A stretch of DNA of 64,000 bases from Lepisosteus oculatus. Taxonomy: Eukaryota > Chordata > Actinopteri > Semionotiformes > Lepisosteidae. The stretch lies in assembly GCF_040954835.1 (NCBI RefSeq), contig NC_090696.1:60170222-60234221 (forward strand), read 5' to 3'. The notes under the pieces were generated by a model. The model saw only the letters and a program-made list of their open reading frames with translations. It had not been told where the DNA came from and did not search any database. Position numbers and translations under genes: made by a program. Positions 1 to 16,960 of this stretch are shown here, one piece after another; position 1 is the first letter of the stretch; each line of letters begins with the position of its first letter.

Positions 1-34
1 GACAGTAGGTTTCACAAATAGCCCTTTCTCTCAG

Positions 35-2305
<2,271 letters not shown>

Positions 2306-3762
2306 AGCACGGCTGCCCTTCTCAGGACTTGGGTCCCCATTTTCCTGTACCGCTAAAATGGGTGTCCTCGTTACCACTACCTGTGGAGCAGAATATTCCT
2401 TAATTTACAGTATGTTAGTGTTCTTTTTGCTGATGTCATTTACTGATGTATTAACTTGGGGGGGAAAAATGCAACCCTCTTATTTTTCCATGGTCTGTAT
2501 GGAAAGCTTCGAAAGAGATGTTAAAAATGGAGCAGGACTAAAATTCCATCATCCTTCCATCACCTGTGAAACCTTAAGGACCCCACTCGCGTTTTCAGAG
2601 TTCTCACCAGACAAGTAAATCAAGGCAATCACTCCTACCAAAGTCTTGCTATGAGATTAAGAACCATTGAACATAGTTATCAAAGTCAGTTTGTCATTTT
2701 AAAATATTCACAATATCCAGCATTTCTTTGTGTTGGATGAGGTCCCATTAGCTGCTGAAGAACATGGTGTAGTAACAAGAAAGTTTTAAGAAGAACCATT
2801 GAATGGAAGAAAATATAACTGCACCTTTTAAAACAAGGTGGTGCCTTACCTAAATGCATACAATTACCTTTAGACCTGGAACACTGGTGGTCAGTTAATG
2901 TATGAAATGTTAAAAAAAATGAGTTACAATGAGCTTGCAAACATTTTAAGAACAGTTTTTCTTTTTACCAGGCAGAATGTCAAGACTTCAATCCAAGCAA
3001 ATTGGACAGAATGTTCCATCCCATTCAGATAATCCAAATATTCCTAACAAACTGAAAAAGGAACCAATACGCTCATTATATTGTATTGATTTCTTTGCAG
3101 CATTTGCTGTCTGAATGCACAAATTCCCGTATTACTCTGGTGTTGATTAAACCCCATGCTTGCATGGCTTGCAGTGAAATATCTATTTCCATTGTAACTC
3201 TCACATGACATTCCCCATGTAATAGCAGTGGTGACATGCACAATCAGATTAGCTCACAGCACTTATACCTAATTTATTATGACACTTTATTTAGACTTAT
3301 AACAAGTGTATTCCTGTTTTTTGATATGGGTTTCTCCTTACAGATTTTTTTGTACAGCTTGAAGGTATTCTGTTATTTCTGTCCAAAACATTCTTATTCA
3401 CTTACACTAATAATCTGTTGAACAGTGGGCGGACTATAAACAGCTAGGAATACATCAGCCCTACAGTTATGGATAGTGACATTGTCAGCATAAAGGTTTA
3501 AAGGTTTGGCTACTGAGGGGCTAGAAGCAAAATTCACTATTTTAGTCCATTATTGCATTTTTGCACATTATTTGGTAAGAAAAAAGTCCTATTACCATAT
3601 AATGCACAGACATCTGTGCCTTATTATAAAGGTGCATATAGTGTTCTCTAAATGGTATAACAACACAGTTATACTTTTGTATAAAAGTGATATAAAACAA
3701 GCATGCCTGAAACCATTATTCATTTTGGGGTAGATCCTTTAATACAATTAAGAAAAATGCTT
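2306..3762. other. Convergent GSR/POMK 3' interval
   Basis: AT-rich DNA between the GSR stop and the POMK stop. The two genes are tail to tail, so this should hold both 3' UTRs. I saw no recognisable repeat, RNA gene or convincing extra exon, and could not fix either polyadenylation site. Confidence 0.5.
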
Positions 3763-6052
<2,290 letters not shown>

Positions 6053-6120
6053 TCACATTAACTAGGCCATCCTATCCATCTCAGATCAACACACCTGACA
6101 AAACTAAGGGAAGCTTGCCC

Positions 6121-6518
6121 TGTGGTCTTGCAGGTCCTAATGCCCCAGTATAGTGACGAGGACACTATACTGTAAAAATGGCGCCATCCTTTGCATGAGA
6201 CGTAAAACCGAGGTCCTCTATGTGGTCTCTGTGGTCATTTAAAATCCCAGAGTAGTGATGTTACCCCAGTGTTCTAGCCAAATATCCCTCTGGTCTTTAC
6301 CAATCATGGCCTCCTAATGATCCCCATCTATGAACTGGCTTCATCACTCTGTTCTCCTATCCACTGATAGCTGATGTGTGGTGAGAGTACTGGAGCACTA
6401 TGGCTGCTGTCACATTATCCAGGTGGGTGCTGCACATCGGTGGTGGAGCCCAAATCACCCGTATAGCGCTTGAAGTGTCCAGAAAAGCACAAGTGTAAGG
6501 ATATTATTATTGTGAGAT
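6121..6518 (+). repeat. 5S-type SINE copy, head missing
   Basis: Diverged copy of the same element found at 8730, 9745, 10139 and 26159. Shared blocks include GGTCCTAATGCCCCAG, GAGACGTAAAACCGAGGTCC, ATCATGGCCTCCTAATGATC and a 3' end with CCAGAAAAGC followed by TATTATTATT. The 5S-rRNA-like head seen at 10021-10138 is absent. It lies just upstream of the POMK coding start. Confidence 0.8.
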
Positions 6519-8729
6519 TATTATAAAACTGACCAAAACACAGAGCTACTCCTGTAAAATTCTTGCAGTGCTCTACTGACATGCTTAAAACACTATGAAA
6601 TTGATTTTGGCACCCAGTGACCCTTCCTGAATGCATTTCTTCTTTTAATTCACAGTCATTCCAATCAACTAATTCTGTGTCAAAAAGATATGGTGTCTCA
6701 AAGAACAAAAGTAATGCTTTCCCTCCTGAATATTTGATTTTGAATACCTCAATACATGAGTGGCTAAAGTAAAAATCATTTTAGGAAGATCTGGTTAAAG
6801 TCACTTTACAAGAAGTAAATTAATTTAAAAGCCTGTGTTCAATGATATAGCATTAATACGTTTTAACATTGTTACAATATCTTATTCTCCATTGTACCTT
6901 CAGGGCCATTTTTTAAGAGTGAAAGAATGATACCTCAGTCAAAATACTCAGTAAACTCTGAATATCAGTGGTTTTCTTTTAAAAAAGAAGATTAAATGTG
7001 AGAACTCTGGAATAATAATCTTGACTGACATGAAATGATCCCAATTCCTTTGGCCTGCTGTGTTTGCCTGATATTCACGATATAAATCGTGCAAACGTTA
7101 GTTGATTTAATTGTTAGAACAAGTGTCAGCAACTGGAGATAACATATTAATCCGATTCTCTCTTTCGTTCTTTAAATACAGGGATCTACCGCTTTTGGGT
7201 GATTACGCATATTATTATGAAAAAACGTACCTTTTACAGTTCAGAACGTTTTACGATACTATTAAACTAACACATTGTCAATCGAGATTAAAATGAAAAG
7301 CCAAATGTTTTAATTTCCACACCTGTGAAAGCATATTGAAGATGCGTAGCATATTACTAGACATTTAAGGCTGACACTGGGTGATTTACAGTGCCTGCAA
7401 CTGAAATAAAAAGAAATCATTCAAAATTGTGTTCACATGAAGGGCGTACCCGTTTCCCTGAATTCTGTTCCCCCACAAAAACATTACAGAGCATAAGACA
7501 CAGAAGACGTGCGATGCGAGTGGTTCTGATTTAGCACCGAAAATATGACAGCTTTATTTACACTGTGGTCAAAGAAACAAAAAAAATGTAATTAATTTGT
7601 TTTGAAAATTAAAAACATGTACATTTACTTACTTTCATGTAACTCAACGATCCTTGTCTTATAATGCTCTTTGTCTAATCCTTATCAAACAACGCTGCTA
7701 CACTTTAAAATATCACCTTACTCACAACCTTACAACACCTACTACCCTCTCAACCGGATGCATTAGCCGGAAAAAAAAAAAGGAAAGCGGAAAATACAGC
7801 CTCCCCAGATTCGTTTCATCGCCATCTACTGGACATTTCAAGACTAAACCACTCAACTTCTTAAATCCTATCGCTGTTAATAAATTCATTCATTCAAGGA
7901 TTTCATTCTAAATTTTATTTTTAAATAATCATCCGTATATACACATTTTTGAGATAATGACATACTTGTGTTGAGTAGTTTTATCATAGTTTTACCAGTG
8001 AGCCATTTTACCACAAATATTGTTACTCCTTTTTACTGTGGAAAAAAAAAACAGTTAATATTAATTATACAGTGTAAATTATATTTCCTGAATGCCCAAT
8101 ATAGATGACTTTCATTCCCTTGTGGGTAATATCGTTTACCAAAGTAGAGTAACTGTTTGTATAGTTTTACTGTAACTGTAGCTACTAATACATTTACAGT
8201 AGTTTAACAGACCTTTCCCTTTCATAATCACTATTTTAATTACTCCAGTTCAAATCATGTATTTTTTTAGGTGAATCAGTTCCAATCAGGTATTATATCA
8301 CTTTACTGTAGCATATTTACTGTAGATGTATGCAGTAGATTAATTTACATTTTTTTAAAATTTCTGGCTGTATTTAAGCTGTATTCAGTGTGGTAAGGAG
8401 GAACAAATTAATATTAATTGCTATAAATGTAGATGTTCTGGGGACTATGGTTTCTATTTTCTAACATACCTATTACATAATATTTTTATAGTTATTGGAA
8501 GTGGCAATGGAGGTGTCTAGGGGCAATGTTTAACACCTGGCTAATGAACACTTGCGGTTCTAGGAATCTTCAAAGTGAGAAAGGAGCTGAAGTGTTTACT
8601 TAGTTGTGCTGGGTGTGAGACATATTGAACAAAGGAGTTATCTAGTTTACATTGGTTAACTTAGTTCTGGGTAAATGATTCAGCGTTCAATAGTTGGTGA
8701 ATGCCGGATAAAAACAGGTAGGGTCAGGC
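6519..8729. other. Intergenic AT-rich DNA
   Basis: No gene or clear repeat recognised. The segment at roughly 8020-8400 is unusually rich in TACTGTA/TACAGTA-like words on both strands, but I could not tie this to a named element. Confidence 0.4.
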
Positions 8730-9003
8730 TTTAAAAATCCCAGAACATTTCTTGAAAACAGGAGGGGTATTAACCATGTGTCTTGGCCAAATCCTCCCAT
8801 CCCCGGCCTTTACCAATCACAGCATCTTAATAATCTCCATCTATGAACTGGCTTCATCACTCCGTTCTCCTCTCCACTGATAGCTGCTGTGCAGCGAGCA
8901 GATGGGCACACTTTGGCTGATGTCGCATCGTCCAGGTGGGTGCTGCACATTGTTGGTGGTGGTGGGGAGTCCCCATTACATGTACAATTTTAATTATTAT
9001 AAC
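8730..9003 (+). repeat. 5S-type SINE copy, 5'-truncated and diverged
   Basis: Starts in the AAAATCCCAGAAC block and runs through ACCAATCACAGCATC, ATCTATGAACTGGCTTCATC and CCAGGTGGGTGCTGCACATTG. These align with 10290-10540 and with 6260-6470. The 3' tail is degraded into TTTAATTATTATAAC. Confidence 0.75.
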
Positions 9004-9068
9004 TTCTTCTTCCTCTCACTGGATATTTTTCAGCAGTATCTTGTAAATCCAGATCTACTGGATCTACT

Positions 9069-9440
9069 TTACTTGAAGCACCTTACGAAGGATGTGTGCA
9101 GTGCCCATTCGTGTGATCTTCTGCACTTTGCCTGCTGATGGATGGCCTGGAAGCAACAAAAGGTTATTATCAAATCCCTTTTTTGAGTGTCCCTAATGAC
9201 TGGCACAACTCTCGTCTCCACATTCCACATCCTGCTGATCTCAATTTGCAAGTGCTTGTATTTACTCCGTTTCTCCATTTCTTTCATCATGATGTTCGAG
9301 TCGTCTGGAATGCCTATATTGTTCAGTAGGCATGTTTTCTCTTTCTTGTCATGCTGCACAATGTCAGGACGGTTTGCTATTATGATTATTATAATGAATG
9401 TCTGTAAGTCAGACTCCCCCCTAAAAGGATGTACATATCA
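9069..9440 (-). mobile_element. Non-LTR retrotransposon fragment (C-terminal coding part)
   Basis: On the minus strand this reads NRPDIVLHDKKEKTCLLNN, then IPDDSNIMMKEMEKRSKYKH, LQIEISRMWNVETRVVPVI. This combination (RPDI..HDK, a short hydrophobic strand, IP.D.N...KE.EK..KYK.L..E..RMW, VVPVI) is one I recall from the region after the reverse transcriptase in fish LINEs. It is short, followed by stops, and sits between SINE copies, so it is a dead fragment. The clade is not assigned. Confidence 0.55.
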
Positions 9441-9744
9441 CTGCACTACTTCCATAAGCCTAGCTGTGATCTGTGCAATCTGTATCAAAATCTTCCTTGG
9501 TGTCTGTGTGTGTACCCTTACTCCTTTTGCAGTCCTCGCAAAAAGAAAATCCATCCACCTATCATGTGGTTTGGATAGTTTCAGAATGGAAAAGCACAAG
9601 CCAGAAACTCACTCTCTCATCAGCAGGGTCCTCTTGTCGGCACGCCCGTCTCCATTTGGTGGTTTGAACCAAATCTTTGAGCTGACGTTCCCATTAAATG
9701 CGACCGAGAATACTCCAACCGGCGGGTTGCTCCGCTTGCTGTCG
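9441..9744. other. Unassigned DNA inside a repeat island
   Basis: Less AT-rich than its surroundings and wedged between a LINE fragment and an inverted SINE. It is probably repeat-derived, but I recognise no family. An open frame crosses it on the plus strand without recognisable protein features. Confidence 0.35.
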
Positions 9745-10138
9745 GGGAGAGAGGAGAACAAAGTAATGTAGCCAATTCATAGAGGGGGATTATTAGGAGG
9801 CATAGGAAATTTGGCTAGGACGCCGGGGTTACACCCCTACTCTTTTTGAGAAACACCCTGGGATTTTTAATGACCACAGAGAGTCAGGACCTCAGTTTTA
9901 CGTCTCGTCCAAAAGATGGCACTTGTTTTCAGTATAGTGTCCCCGTCACTGTACTGGGGCATTAGGACCCACATGGACCACAGGGTGAGCGCCCCCTGCT
10001 GGCCTCACTAACACCTCTGCCAGCAGCAACCTTAGTTTTTCCCAGGAGATCTCCCATCCAGGTACTGACAAGGCTCACACCTGCTTAGCTTCAGTGGGCT
10101 GCCAATTGTAAGTTGCAGGGTGACATGGGTGCTGCTGG
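9745..10138 (-). repeat. 5S rRNA-derived SINE with its head (minus orientation)
   Basis: Read on the minus strand from 10138, the first ~118 bases resemble 5S rRNA. They contain GAAGCTAAGCAGG (A-box region) and CAGTACCTGGATGGGAGAT (C-box region), the internal polymerase III promoter of 5S genes. After the head come the body blocks CCAGCAGGGGGCGCTCACC, GGTCCTAATGCCCCAG and GACGTAAAACTGAGGTCCTG. Homology to the plus-strand copy at 10139 runs to about 9745, where the copy is truncated before the usual 3' tail. This matches SINE3-superfamily architecture (5S-derived head), which is established in fishes and other vertebrates; the family name is not determined. Confidence 0.85.
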
Positions 10139-10612
10139 AAGAGGTGTTAGTGGGGCCAGCAGGGGGCGCTCACCCTGTGGTCCACGTGGGTCCTAATGCC
10201 CCAGTGTAGTGACAGGGACACTATACTGTAAACAGGTGCCGTCCTTCGGATGAGACGTAAAACCGAGGTCCTGACTCTCTGTGGTCATTAAAAATCCCAG
10301 GGCGTTTCTCGAAAAGAGTAGGGGTGTAACCCCGGCGTCCTGGCCAAATTTCCCATTGGCCTTAACCAATCATGGCCTCCTAATAATCCCCATCTATGAA
10401 TTGGCTTCATTACTCTCTGCTCTCCTCCCCACTAATAGCTGATGTGTGGTGAGCGTTCTGGCGCACTATGGCTGCCGTCGCATCATCCAGGTGGATGCTG
10501 CACATTGGTGGTGGTGGAGGGGAGACCCCATTACCTGTAAAGCGCTTTGAGTGGAGTGTCCAGAAAAGCGCTATATAAGTGTAAGCAATTATTATTATTA
10601 TTATTATTATGG
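10139..10612 (+). repeat. 5S-type SINE body with 3' tail and ATT repeat
   Basis: Plus-strand copy facing away from the copy at 9745-10138, with which it shares the single 5S-like head. It holds GAGGTGTTAGTGGGGCCAGC, the body blocks, and a complete 3' end: GCGCTTTGAGTGGAGTGTCC, then AAAAGCGCTATATAAGTGTA, then (ATT)n at 10586-10610. The conserved tail followed by short tandem repeats is typical of SINEs mobilised by a partner LINE of L2-like type (inference). Confidence 0.85.
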
Positions 10613-11715
10613 GTGCTGACAAGCCAGAAACTCACTACTTGTACAATAATAAGGACCTTGAACAGGTAATCTACAGTAGTTGTCTTGGATGTTCATCTTG
10701 CAGTGAAGCCTGGGAGTGAGAATGCACTCAATTGCACACACATATAGAAGGATTTCAATGCAGATTATTAAACAAGAGGGTGAGATCTGGATTATTTGAA
10801 GGGTCAGAATGTGTTAGGTCTTGTGGTGGAAGATGAGACTGTTACTATGACATGACTCCACAGGATTCCCAACAGCTGTCCAGTTCTTCTCATCAAGACC
10901 CCTGCCCTTTGTCCCTTGGGCCTACCTGAAAGATGATGGATTGAATCCTGGGTGTAACCACTCATGTCTGAATTGTGCTGTTATAGTATAGAAGGGGACA
11001 ATTCACATACAGTATGCCACATTGTTGCTGCAGTCACTGTTATGTGAGCACACTATGTTTAGTTTGTACTCACAACATTGTTGTACTAATGTTTTGTATA
11101 CCATGTTACAGCAAAAATGAGTCTTAACAGTGGGGAGTCATTTTGTGGGAGTTCTGTGATGTAGTGAATAAAGGGCAGACATGTGCCAAACAAGTCTGCT
11201 GCCCCTCTCTGCCTATCTGCAGCATAGCTCTTAATGTAAATCTCCAAGACTCCCAGTGGTCCAGTTCCTCTATATCAAAGGACTTTCTGATGTTGTGAGC
11301 TTGCATGCTGCTTGTCAGGGCTGTGAAGGTTGGGCTTTGGGACTCGCCTCAGAGAAGCCGATCAAGTCCCAGGTTCATCTGCGCACTCCGTACAGAACAA
11401 CGGTGTGTCTAGACTGGTCCACAAGATGGTTAGATAACCCTCCATCTGTTGTTGAAGTATTGTTGACTATTGTTATAAGGTGGCAGATGCCTTGTAAAAC
11501 CATTGCATTGATCTCCTAAAGCAGGTTGTGCAGAAGTAATTTGCCATGGATTACATTACACCATCTGGCATAGGAGCATTCAAAAATCCACTTCACATGG
11601 GCGAGCCAAAAGTGATCCCCCCAGCTCTAGTCATACTATTTTTTTGCTGTTGAATTCCTGTCCCTATTCTTCTTCCTTAGACAGGACAGTCACTGTGAAA
11701 TTATGCTGTATACTG
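10613..11715. other. Intergenic DNA, nothing recognised
   Basis: No gene, RNA or repeat family could be supported here. Confidence 0.4.
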
Positions 11716-12220
11716 TAACACAATAGGGGTTCAGGCAGGCGCCCACACCCCACACCATCAGGGGCTTGAACCCAGGACTCCTGCGTCACTCAGCAGGGAC
11801 CCAGCCCGGTGAGCCAAAGAGAGATCTCCCTACAGCCCGGTAGCTGTAGTCCTGCTATCACAGGGAAGGGCGGTGACGTCACCGCTCTGGTAAGCCGGCT
11901 CTTACACACCCTGATAGCCGTATGCATTACACTCTCTCCCGCTTAACTCGCCATCCCCGGCAAAGGGCTATCCCACCCCGCTCCTGACACCAATGTAATG
12001 CAACAGGGGTTGAGGCTGGCACCCTTACCAGATTAGGTCAGCCCCACACCAACAGTGGCTCGAACCCAGGACTCCCACATCACTCAGCAGGGACACAGCC
12101 CAGTAAGCCAAAGAGAGATCTCAGCCCAGGGGCTGTAGTCTTGCTATCACAGGGAAGGGCGACAACGTCACTGCTCTGGTAAGCCGGCTCTTACACACCC
12201 TGATGCCCGTATGCGTTACA
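11716..12220 (-). repeat. Tandem pair of tRNA-like SINE units, 278-bp period
   Basis: Unit 1 starts at 11716 (TGTAACACAATAGGGGTT) and unit 2 at 11994 (TGTAATGCAACAGGGGTT). Unit 2 stops at GCGTTACA, 12220, so there are about 1.8 copies. Shared blocks include CACTCAGCAGGGAC, AAGAGAGATCTC, CTATCACAGGGAAGGGCG and AAGCCGGCTCTTACACACCC. On the minus strand each unit holds a tRNA-like promoter pair: TGGCTCACCGGGC or TGGCTTACTGGGC (A box), followed by GGGTTCAAGCC or GGGTTCGAGCC (B box). It is GC-richer than the DNA around it. Confidence 0.75.
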
Positions 12221-15200
12221 ATACTCTTCACAGATGGTGAAACACAAAGGCAAATGTGTAAATAAACCAGCAACCAGTTTCATTACTTGCAACTGAAACC
12301 TTTTGACAGAGTGCAAAGCAATCACTTCACGAATGGGTTTTTAAAAAACCTGTTCTACAGGTCCCACCCCAATGACTTGCACATTCTACATTGTCCAATC
12401 TCTAGTCACCAGTCGGACACTAAACTAAATGGTGCTTTAGATGACATGAATACTGCTCCATGGCAGTAGAAATGACAGGCAACAAGTCTCTTTGAGGGAG
12501 AACAAAGATGTACAATACAAAAATAAATTCTTCAGGCCTCATAGCTCTTCTCCACTTTTTATTCCTCCTTTGGAAACAGAAATGTTTTAAAATATGGTGT
12601 TATTTTTTTAAGGATGGACATTTTTACAAACTAAAATGTACTGTAGTTTTGCCGAAGACAGTAATGTCGGTGACAGAGTCTGCCTGGTAATAATGTACTG
12701 TGATTTTGTGTAGCATGTGTGGCACTTGTCTTCCCAAACAATCCCAAAGTGCCTTACGCACAGAAGACGACCCAATTATTCAGTTCAGTAATTAATTGAA
12801 CTACTCACCTGCGTGATGGGCTGCAGGCCTTCTGCTCCAGAAGGCTGCAGATGATTTGGAAAAGATTAATTTATTCGTCCTCACCTCTGGCCCTGCCAGG
12901 CCCAGCCTTGCTGAGGTTCTGAGATCTCACAAAATAAGGTTATACATTGGTGATGGTTGCTATTAAGGCTTAGGCAAATAGTATGCTTATAGTGGTACGT
13001 GTTCAGAGCCTTTTAAAACATTTCATTTAAAAAGTGATTGCATTATCTTAGTTGAGTGAAACCATAGCAAAATCATGGAGTAATATTAGGAAGGACAAAT
13101 GTAAAAAACAGATTAAAACCAACAGCACTCTTAGCATCAATATTTAACCATGCTAAACCTAAGGTAAAAAGACATTTTATCTCTTCAGTAACTGATTCAG
13201 AACTCAAAAGTGTGAGCTTATTGAGATATTGAGCTTATTGAAATTAGATAAATTAGTCTATTAGGATATTTCTCTTAAATTATATTTTATCTGAGAGGTT
13301 GGGTCTGCTATTCACATTGTTCTTAATCCATTTAGTGTACAGTACCTTGTAAGATATAGAAGAAATAATTACTTCTCCTCATTACCAATGCAAAAACATG
13401 CAACACAGTTGCCACTGTTATTTCAGCTATCATGTGAAGCTCTCAAATTTCTAACTGATACTTTATCATATCATTACTTTATCATTACCCTCTCACAGTT
13501 AATTAGAAAACGTATTGTTATTAAAAATCCTTAAGAATGAAAAGAAATTGAAATCATGATTTTCATCTTGCACACGCCTCGGTATTGTTCACTCTCATGG
13601 CTGACGTACAGAATATGCTTTGTTTTATTTTCCCACATCTTTTTTACATTTTTACGCTGTGTGTTGAGGGTAAAGGAGCTTGAAACAGGTTTTACAACTT
13701 CAGTGCATGACTTGAATTTGCAAAAGGAGTTTGAATCTGGTGATGGGTTCCTTTGCCGATTTGTGTTTTTGGTTTGCATCATCTCTGTCGGCTCCATTCT
13801 ATAAATCCTACACAGGAAGAAGTCAATGCAAAGAAATGGCAGTAATTGTTTTATAGACATCTCTCAGTATTGGTGTGCTTGCTTGCAGTTCCTAACAGAA
13901 ACGCACTTGAGTACTTATTAGTCCTTTAAACAAGTGACTTCAAAAGCACTTTTGTCAACATAACACGGTATTACGAAAACACCAAAGAAAATTAATATCA
14001 ATACAGTATTTAAATTATCTTAAAAACTCTGTGTAAAATAATGCAAATAACCAGACAGGATGGCGTTGTGCTACAAACATTGTCTGGAGAACTCTGGGGG
14101 CCAATCAAAGACCCGTTTTGTTGTCTGAGCACAAACAATGCATAAACCCTAAAGACAAAATAATAAGGAGCTTCAGTGCAGGTGAAACAAGGCTCATTAT
14201 GTTTCATGTTCTGGTTACCATGATTTTACTCCCCTGAGCTCACTAAGACATTCATATGCCCAACATATGGTGTAGTGTTCAGCCTAGTTAGGGATGTCTG
14301 TATGTTTCTGAAAGAAAAAAAAAACTCTTTGAATCTAGAGTCCAACTAAGAACTGATGACTAAGAAGTGCTGTTACTTGGAGGTTTTTACAGAAAGAGAG
14401 CTTATGGTGTATAATGAGCTGGGCTTGGATGATAATCCAGTTTTTGTTTAGTGATTATCTATTTTTTACTTTTTTGAATATATCAATACTTAAAAATATG
14501 TATATTGTATTTAAATCACTGTAGCAAAAAAAATTCTGTGTACTGACACTGATGCTTAAACAAGGCTAGAATTTTTACAGCAGTCTCTTGGGCTGTGTGG
14601 ATCAGACACACAAGAGGAATGCTTAAGATGTTGGCTTGGATTCACTGAGACAAAACAAATACAGTGACAGTATAGTGACAACCCAGATACCCAACCTAAA
14701 ATACATAAAGCAGGAGGGCTTTATAGCCCCCGACAAGGTCACCTTGCCTATAACAATAGTCTCCCACAAACTATCCCATTGCACAACACCAACTGGCAGG
14801 CCGAGTCAGGAAAAGACTGCTATTTCAGCCAACTTTCTTTTAATAGATGCTGTTAAAAGCCTTGAATACTTTTGAGTACTGTAGGCATGCTTGAGGTGAA
14901 TTTGGTAATTATTACTTAGCCGTAATAAGATAATTGGTGAAGGGTTGAGTGTCAGATTCTCATATGGTGATAATTAAGTCTGTGTGGTTAATAAAGATCT
15001 TCACAGTGGTAGCAGGTGTTTGGATTTATGGAGAATAAGCTTTGTATGTCCCAGAGGAGTGTATTCTGTAATGAATCTTCTTGACCTTACTTTCACAAGT
15101 CATTGTGAGTTGTAATATGCTCAGTCCCTGTCACATTCCAATGGTCTATTATCATAATGTAAGCATAAATCAGCTCTCTAGTACATCTAAGATACTATGT

Positions 15201-16195
15201 AATTCCACAGAACTCACATTTTTCTCTTCCTGTCAATGACATCTGAGGAATAATTTTTTCATGTTTCTACTCATGTGCCACAATTAAAAGCATTGACCTA
15301 CAGTACATGCCATATCCATTATCCAAGAAGATAAATGAAAGGTTTTCATTGACTTCAAATACGAAATCTGAGATCATAAGGAAACCACCATCATGTGATT
15401 AGTCTGGTATTGATTATTGGTGAGAAGACGGAAGCTCTAAATTTAATGTCTTTGAGAGTTTAATAAACCTTAGCTAATTTCAGATTAGCAGACAAAAAAT
15501 GTGACTTTAAACCTTGCTCGCTAAGACCTCGGACTATTTCAGTGAAGCCAACATGAGAATGTTTACATAAAGTACACAGACTATCTTCTACCTGAATGAC
15601 AGTGAAAAATAATTCAATACAGAGAATGGAAATTACATTAATACTGATCCAATAAAAATACAACAGAAACGTTCCAGAAAGAGTTGCAAATTTCAAAGCT
15701 CAGCTTAGAAGTAAACATTTATGGGAAATCACACCTGAGTAGTCCAACTCGGGTTGTTGTTTATATTTCAAAAATACAAATTAACCTGGGTAATACGTTC
15801 TTTGTGAATCACTACATATGAATGGTCACCAGCGGCTCTGGGATTGAACACCATTTCTTTAGTTTTTTTTTATATTCAAAGTCAAGTCATGTTTATGTTT
15901 GTCACAGCAATGTTTGTCATTGTGGAGAATTACACGTTTTTTTCAGATGTTACACCACAGAACATGTCCATTTATGTTATACATTTTTTCAGCATTCATA
16001 AATATCATGAAGAATATCCAATTCAATTCTCACTTCTTCTGTTGCTAACTACTCATAAATGTTCACAGCTTCAGTATGTTTGGATTGTAATTCGACCTCA
16101 TTCATAGACATTCCTCATGAAAAGCCTCTGTATTTGGTACCACCTATACTTAATTCCATTCCTCCTTTTGTTTTCACAAACTATAGGAGTCAGTG
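12221..16195. other. Intergenic DNA upstream of the first GST-pi gene
   Basis: About 4 kb of AT-rich sequence. No open frame here resembles a known protein, and no repeat family was recognised. Confidence 0.4.
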
Positions 16196-16204
16196 TGACT
16201 CAGC
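16196..16204 (+). promoter_or_regulatory. Antioxidant-response/AP-1 site of GST-pi copy A
   Basis: TGACTCAGC meets both the AP-1 consensus TGACTCA and the antioxidant-response core TGACnnnGC bound by Nrf2/small-Maf. It lies 29 bp upstream of a TATA box, in the same arrangement as at 28620 in front of copy B. GSTP promoters in mammals carry the same TGACTCAGC word. Confidence 0.65.
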
Positions 16205-16224
16205 GGAATGTATAGAAAGATGTC

Positions 16225-16232
16225 TATAAATA
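16225..16232 (+). promoter_or_regulatory. TATA box of GST-pi copy A
   Basis: TATAAATA, 29 bp downstream of the TGACTCAGC site. Transcription would be expected to begin near 16255, about 870 bp before the first recognisable coding exon. Confidence 0.6.
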
Positions 16233-16959
16233 CTGTAAGAAGAGGAGCCAGGCTCATTCCACAGTGTGCAGCTAGTATTTCCAGAATGTTCACTAAATAA
16301 TCTGTATAATAATGTTAATCAATAATATATAAACATAAATACATAATGAATGACATAATAAATAATGAGACCGTTCAAATGATCCTAAATCTACGGGCTA
16401 TTATCCCTCTCTCTGCAAGATTTGTAAGGGTAGTAGTCTCCCAGCCTACAGTAGGTGTCAAGATGAATGGCTTAATTTCTTCCATGTTACACCCAGGAAT
16501 AGTAATTGACAACATTTGTTAAAGTAATCTGATTTTACGTTGGCAAAGTCCAAACACAAAAATATTTTTTATCTGAACAGAATATTCATAAAACTAAAGT
16601 TTAACAGAGCAGATTTGTAATTTATATTAATATCATTCTCTGTCATTCACAGACTAATACTTAACAGCATTATCATGAACAACAATAATTTTCCAAAATG
16701 ATACTGATTAATTGCTATGTAATCTACTACAATTTGCTTTGAAGCAAAAAGCCTTTGGCGTGACCATATTGATCTCTCCCAAACTGGGGTCGTGGTTCCT
16801 AAATGCAGGGGTGACCCACCTTAAACCAAATCTCATCAGGTCACTGGGGTCCCGCCACTCATATTACAGTACCTCTCCTTCAGCCTGTTACAATGCTACC
16901 CACACCTTCACAGACAGATAATGGGAGAGCGTTCAGAAAAGTCCTCTCAAAGGCCTTTG

Positions 16960-16960
<1 letters not shown>

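Noticed and set aside
8020-8400. Cluster of TACTGTA/TACAGTA words as a possible regulatory array
   Set aside because: Such words are scattered across the AT-rich parts of the whole window. Without counting against background I cannot claim enrichment or function.
9187-9771. 194-codon open frame on the plus strand
   Set aside because: It runs antisense to a LINE fragment and through SINE sequence. The predicted protein is not recognisable.
10021-10138. A 5S rRNA gene on the minus strand
   Set aside because: Only the internal promoter-like parts match 5S rRNA. The rest has diverged, and the sequence continues into a repeated SINE body, so it is a 5S-derived SINE head.
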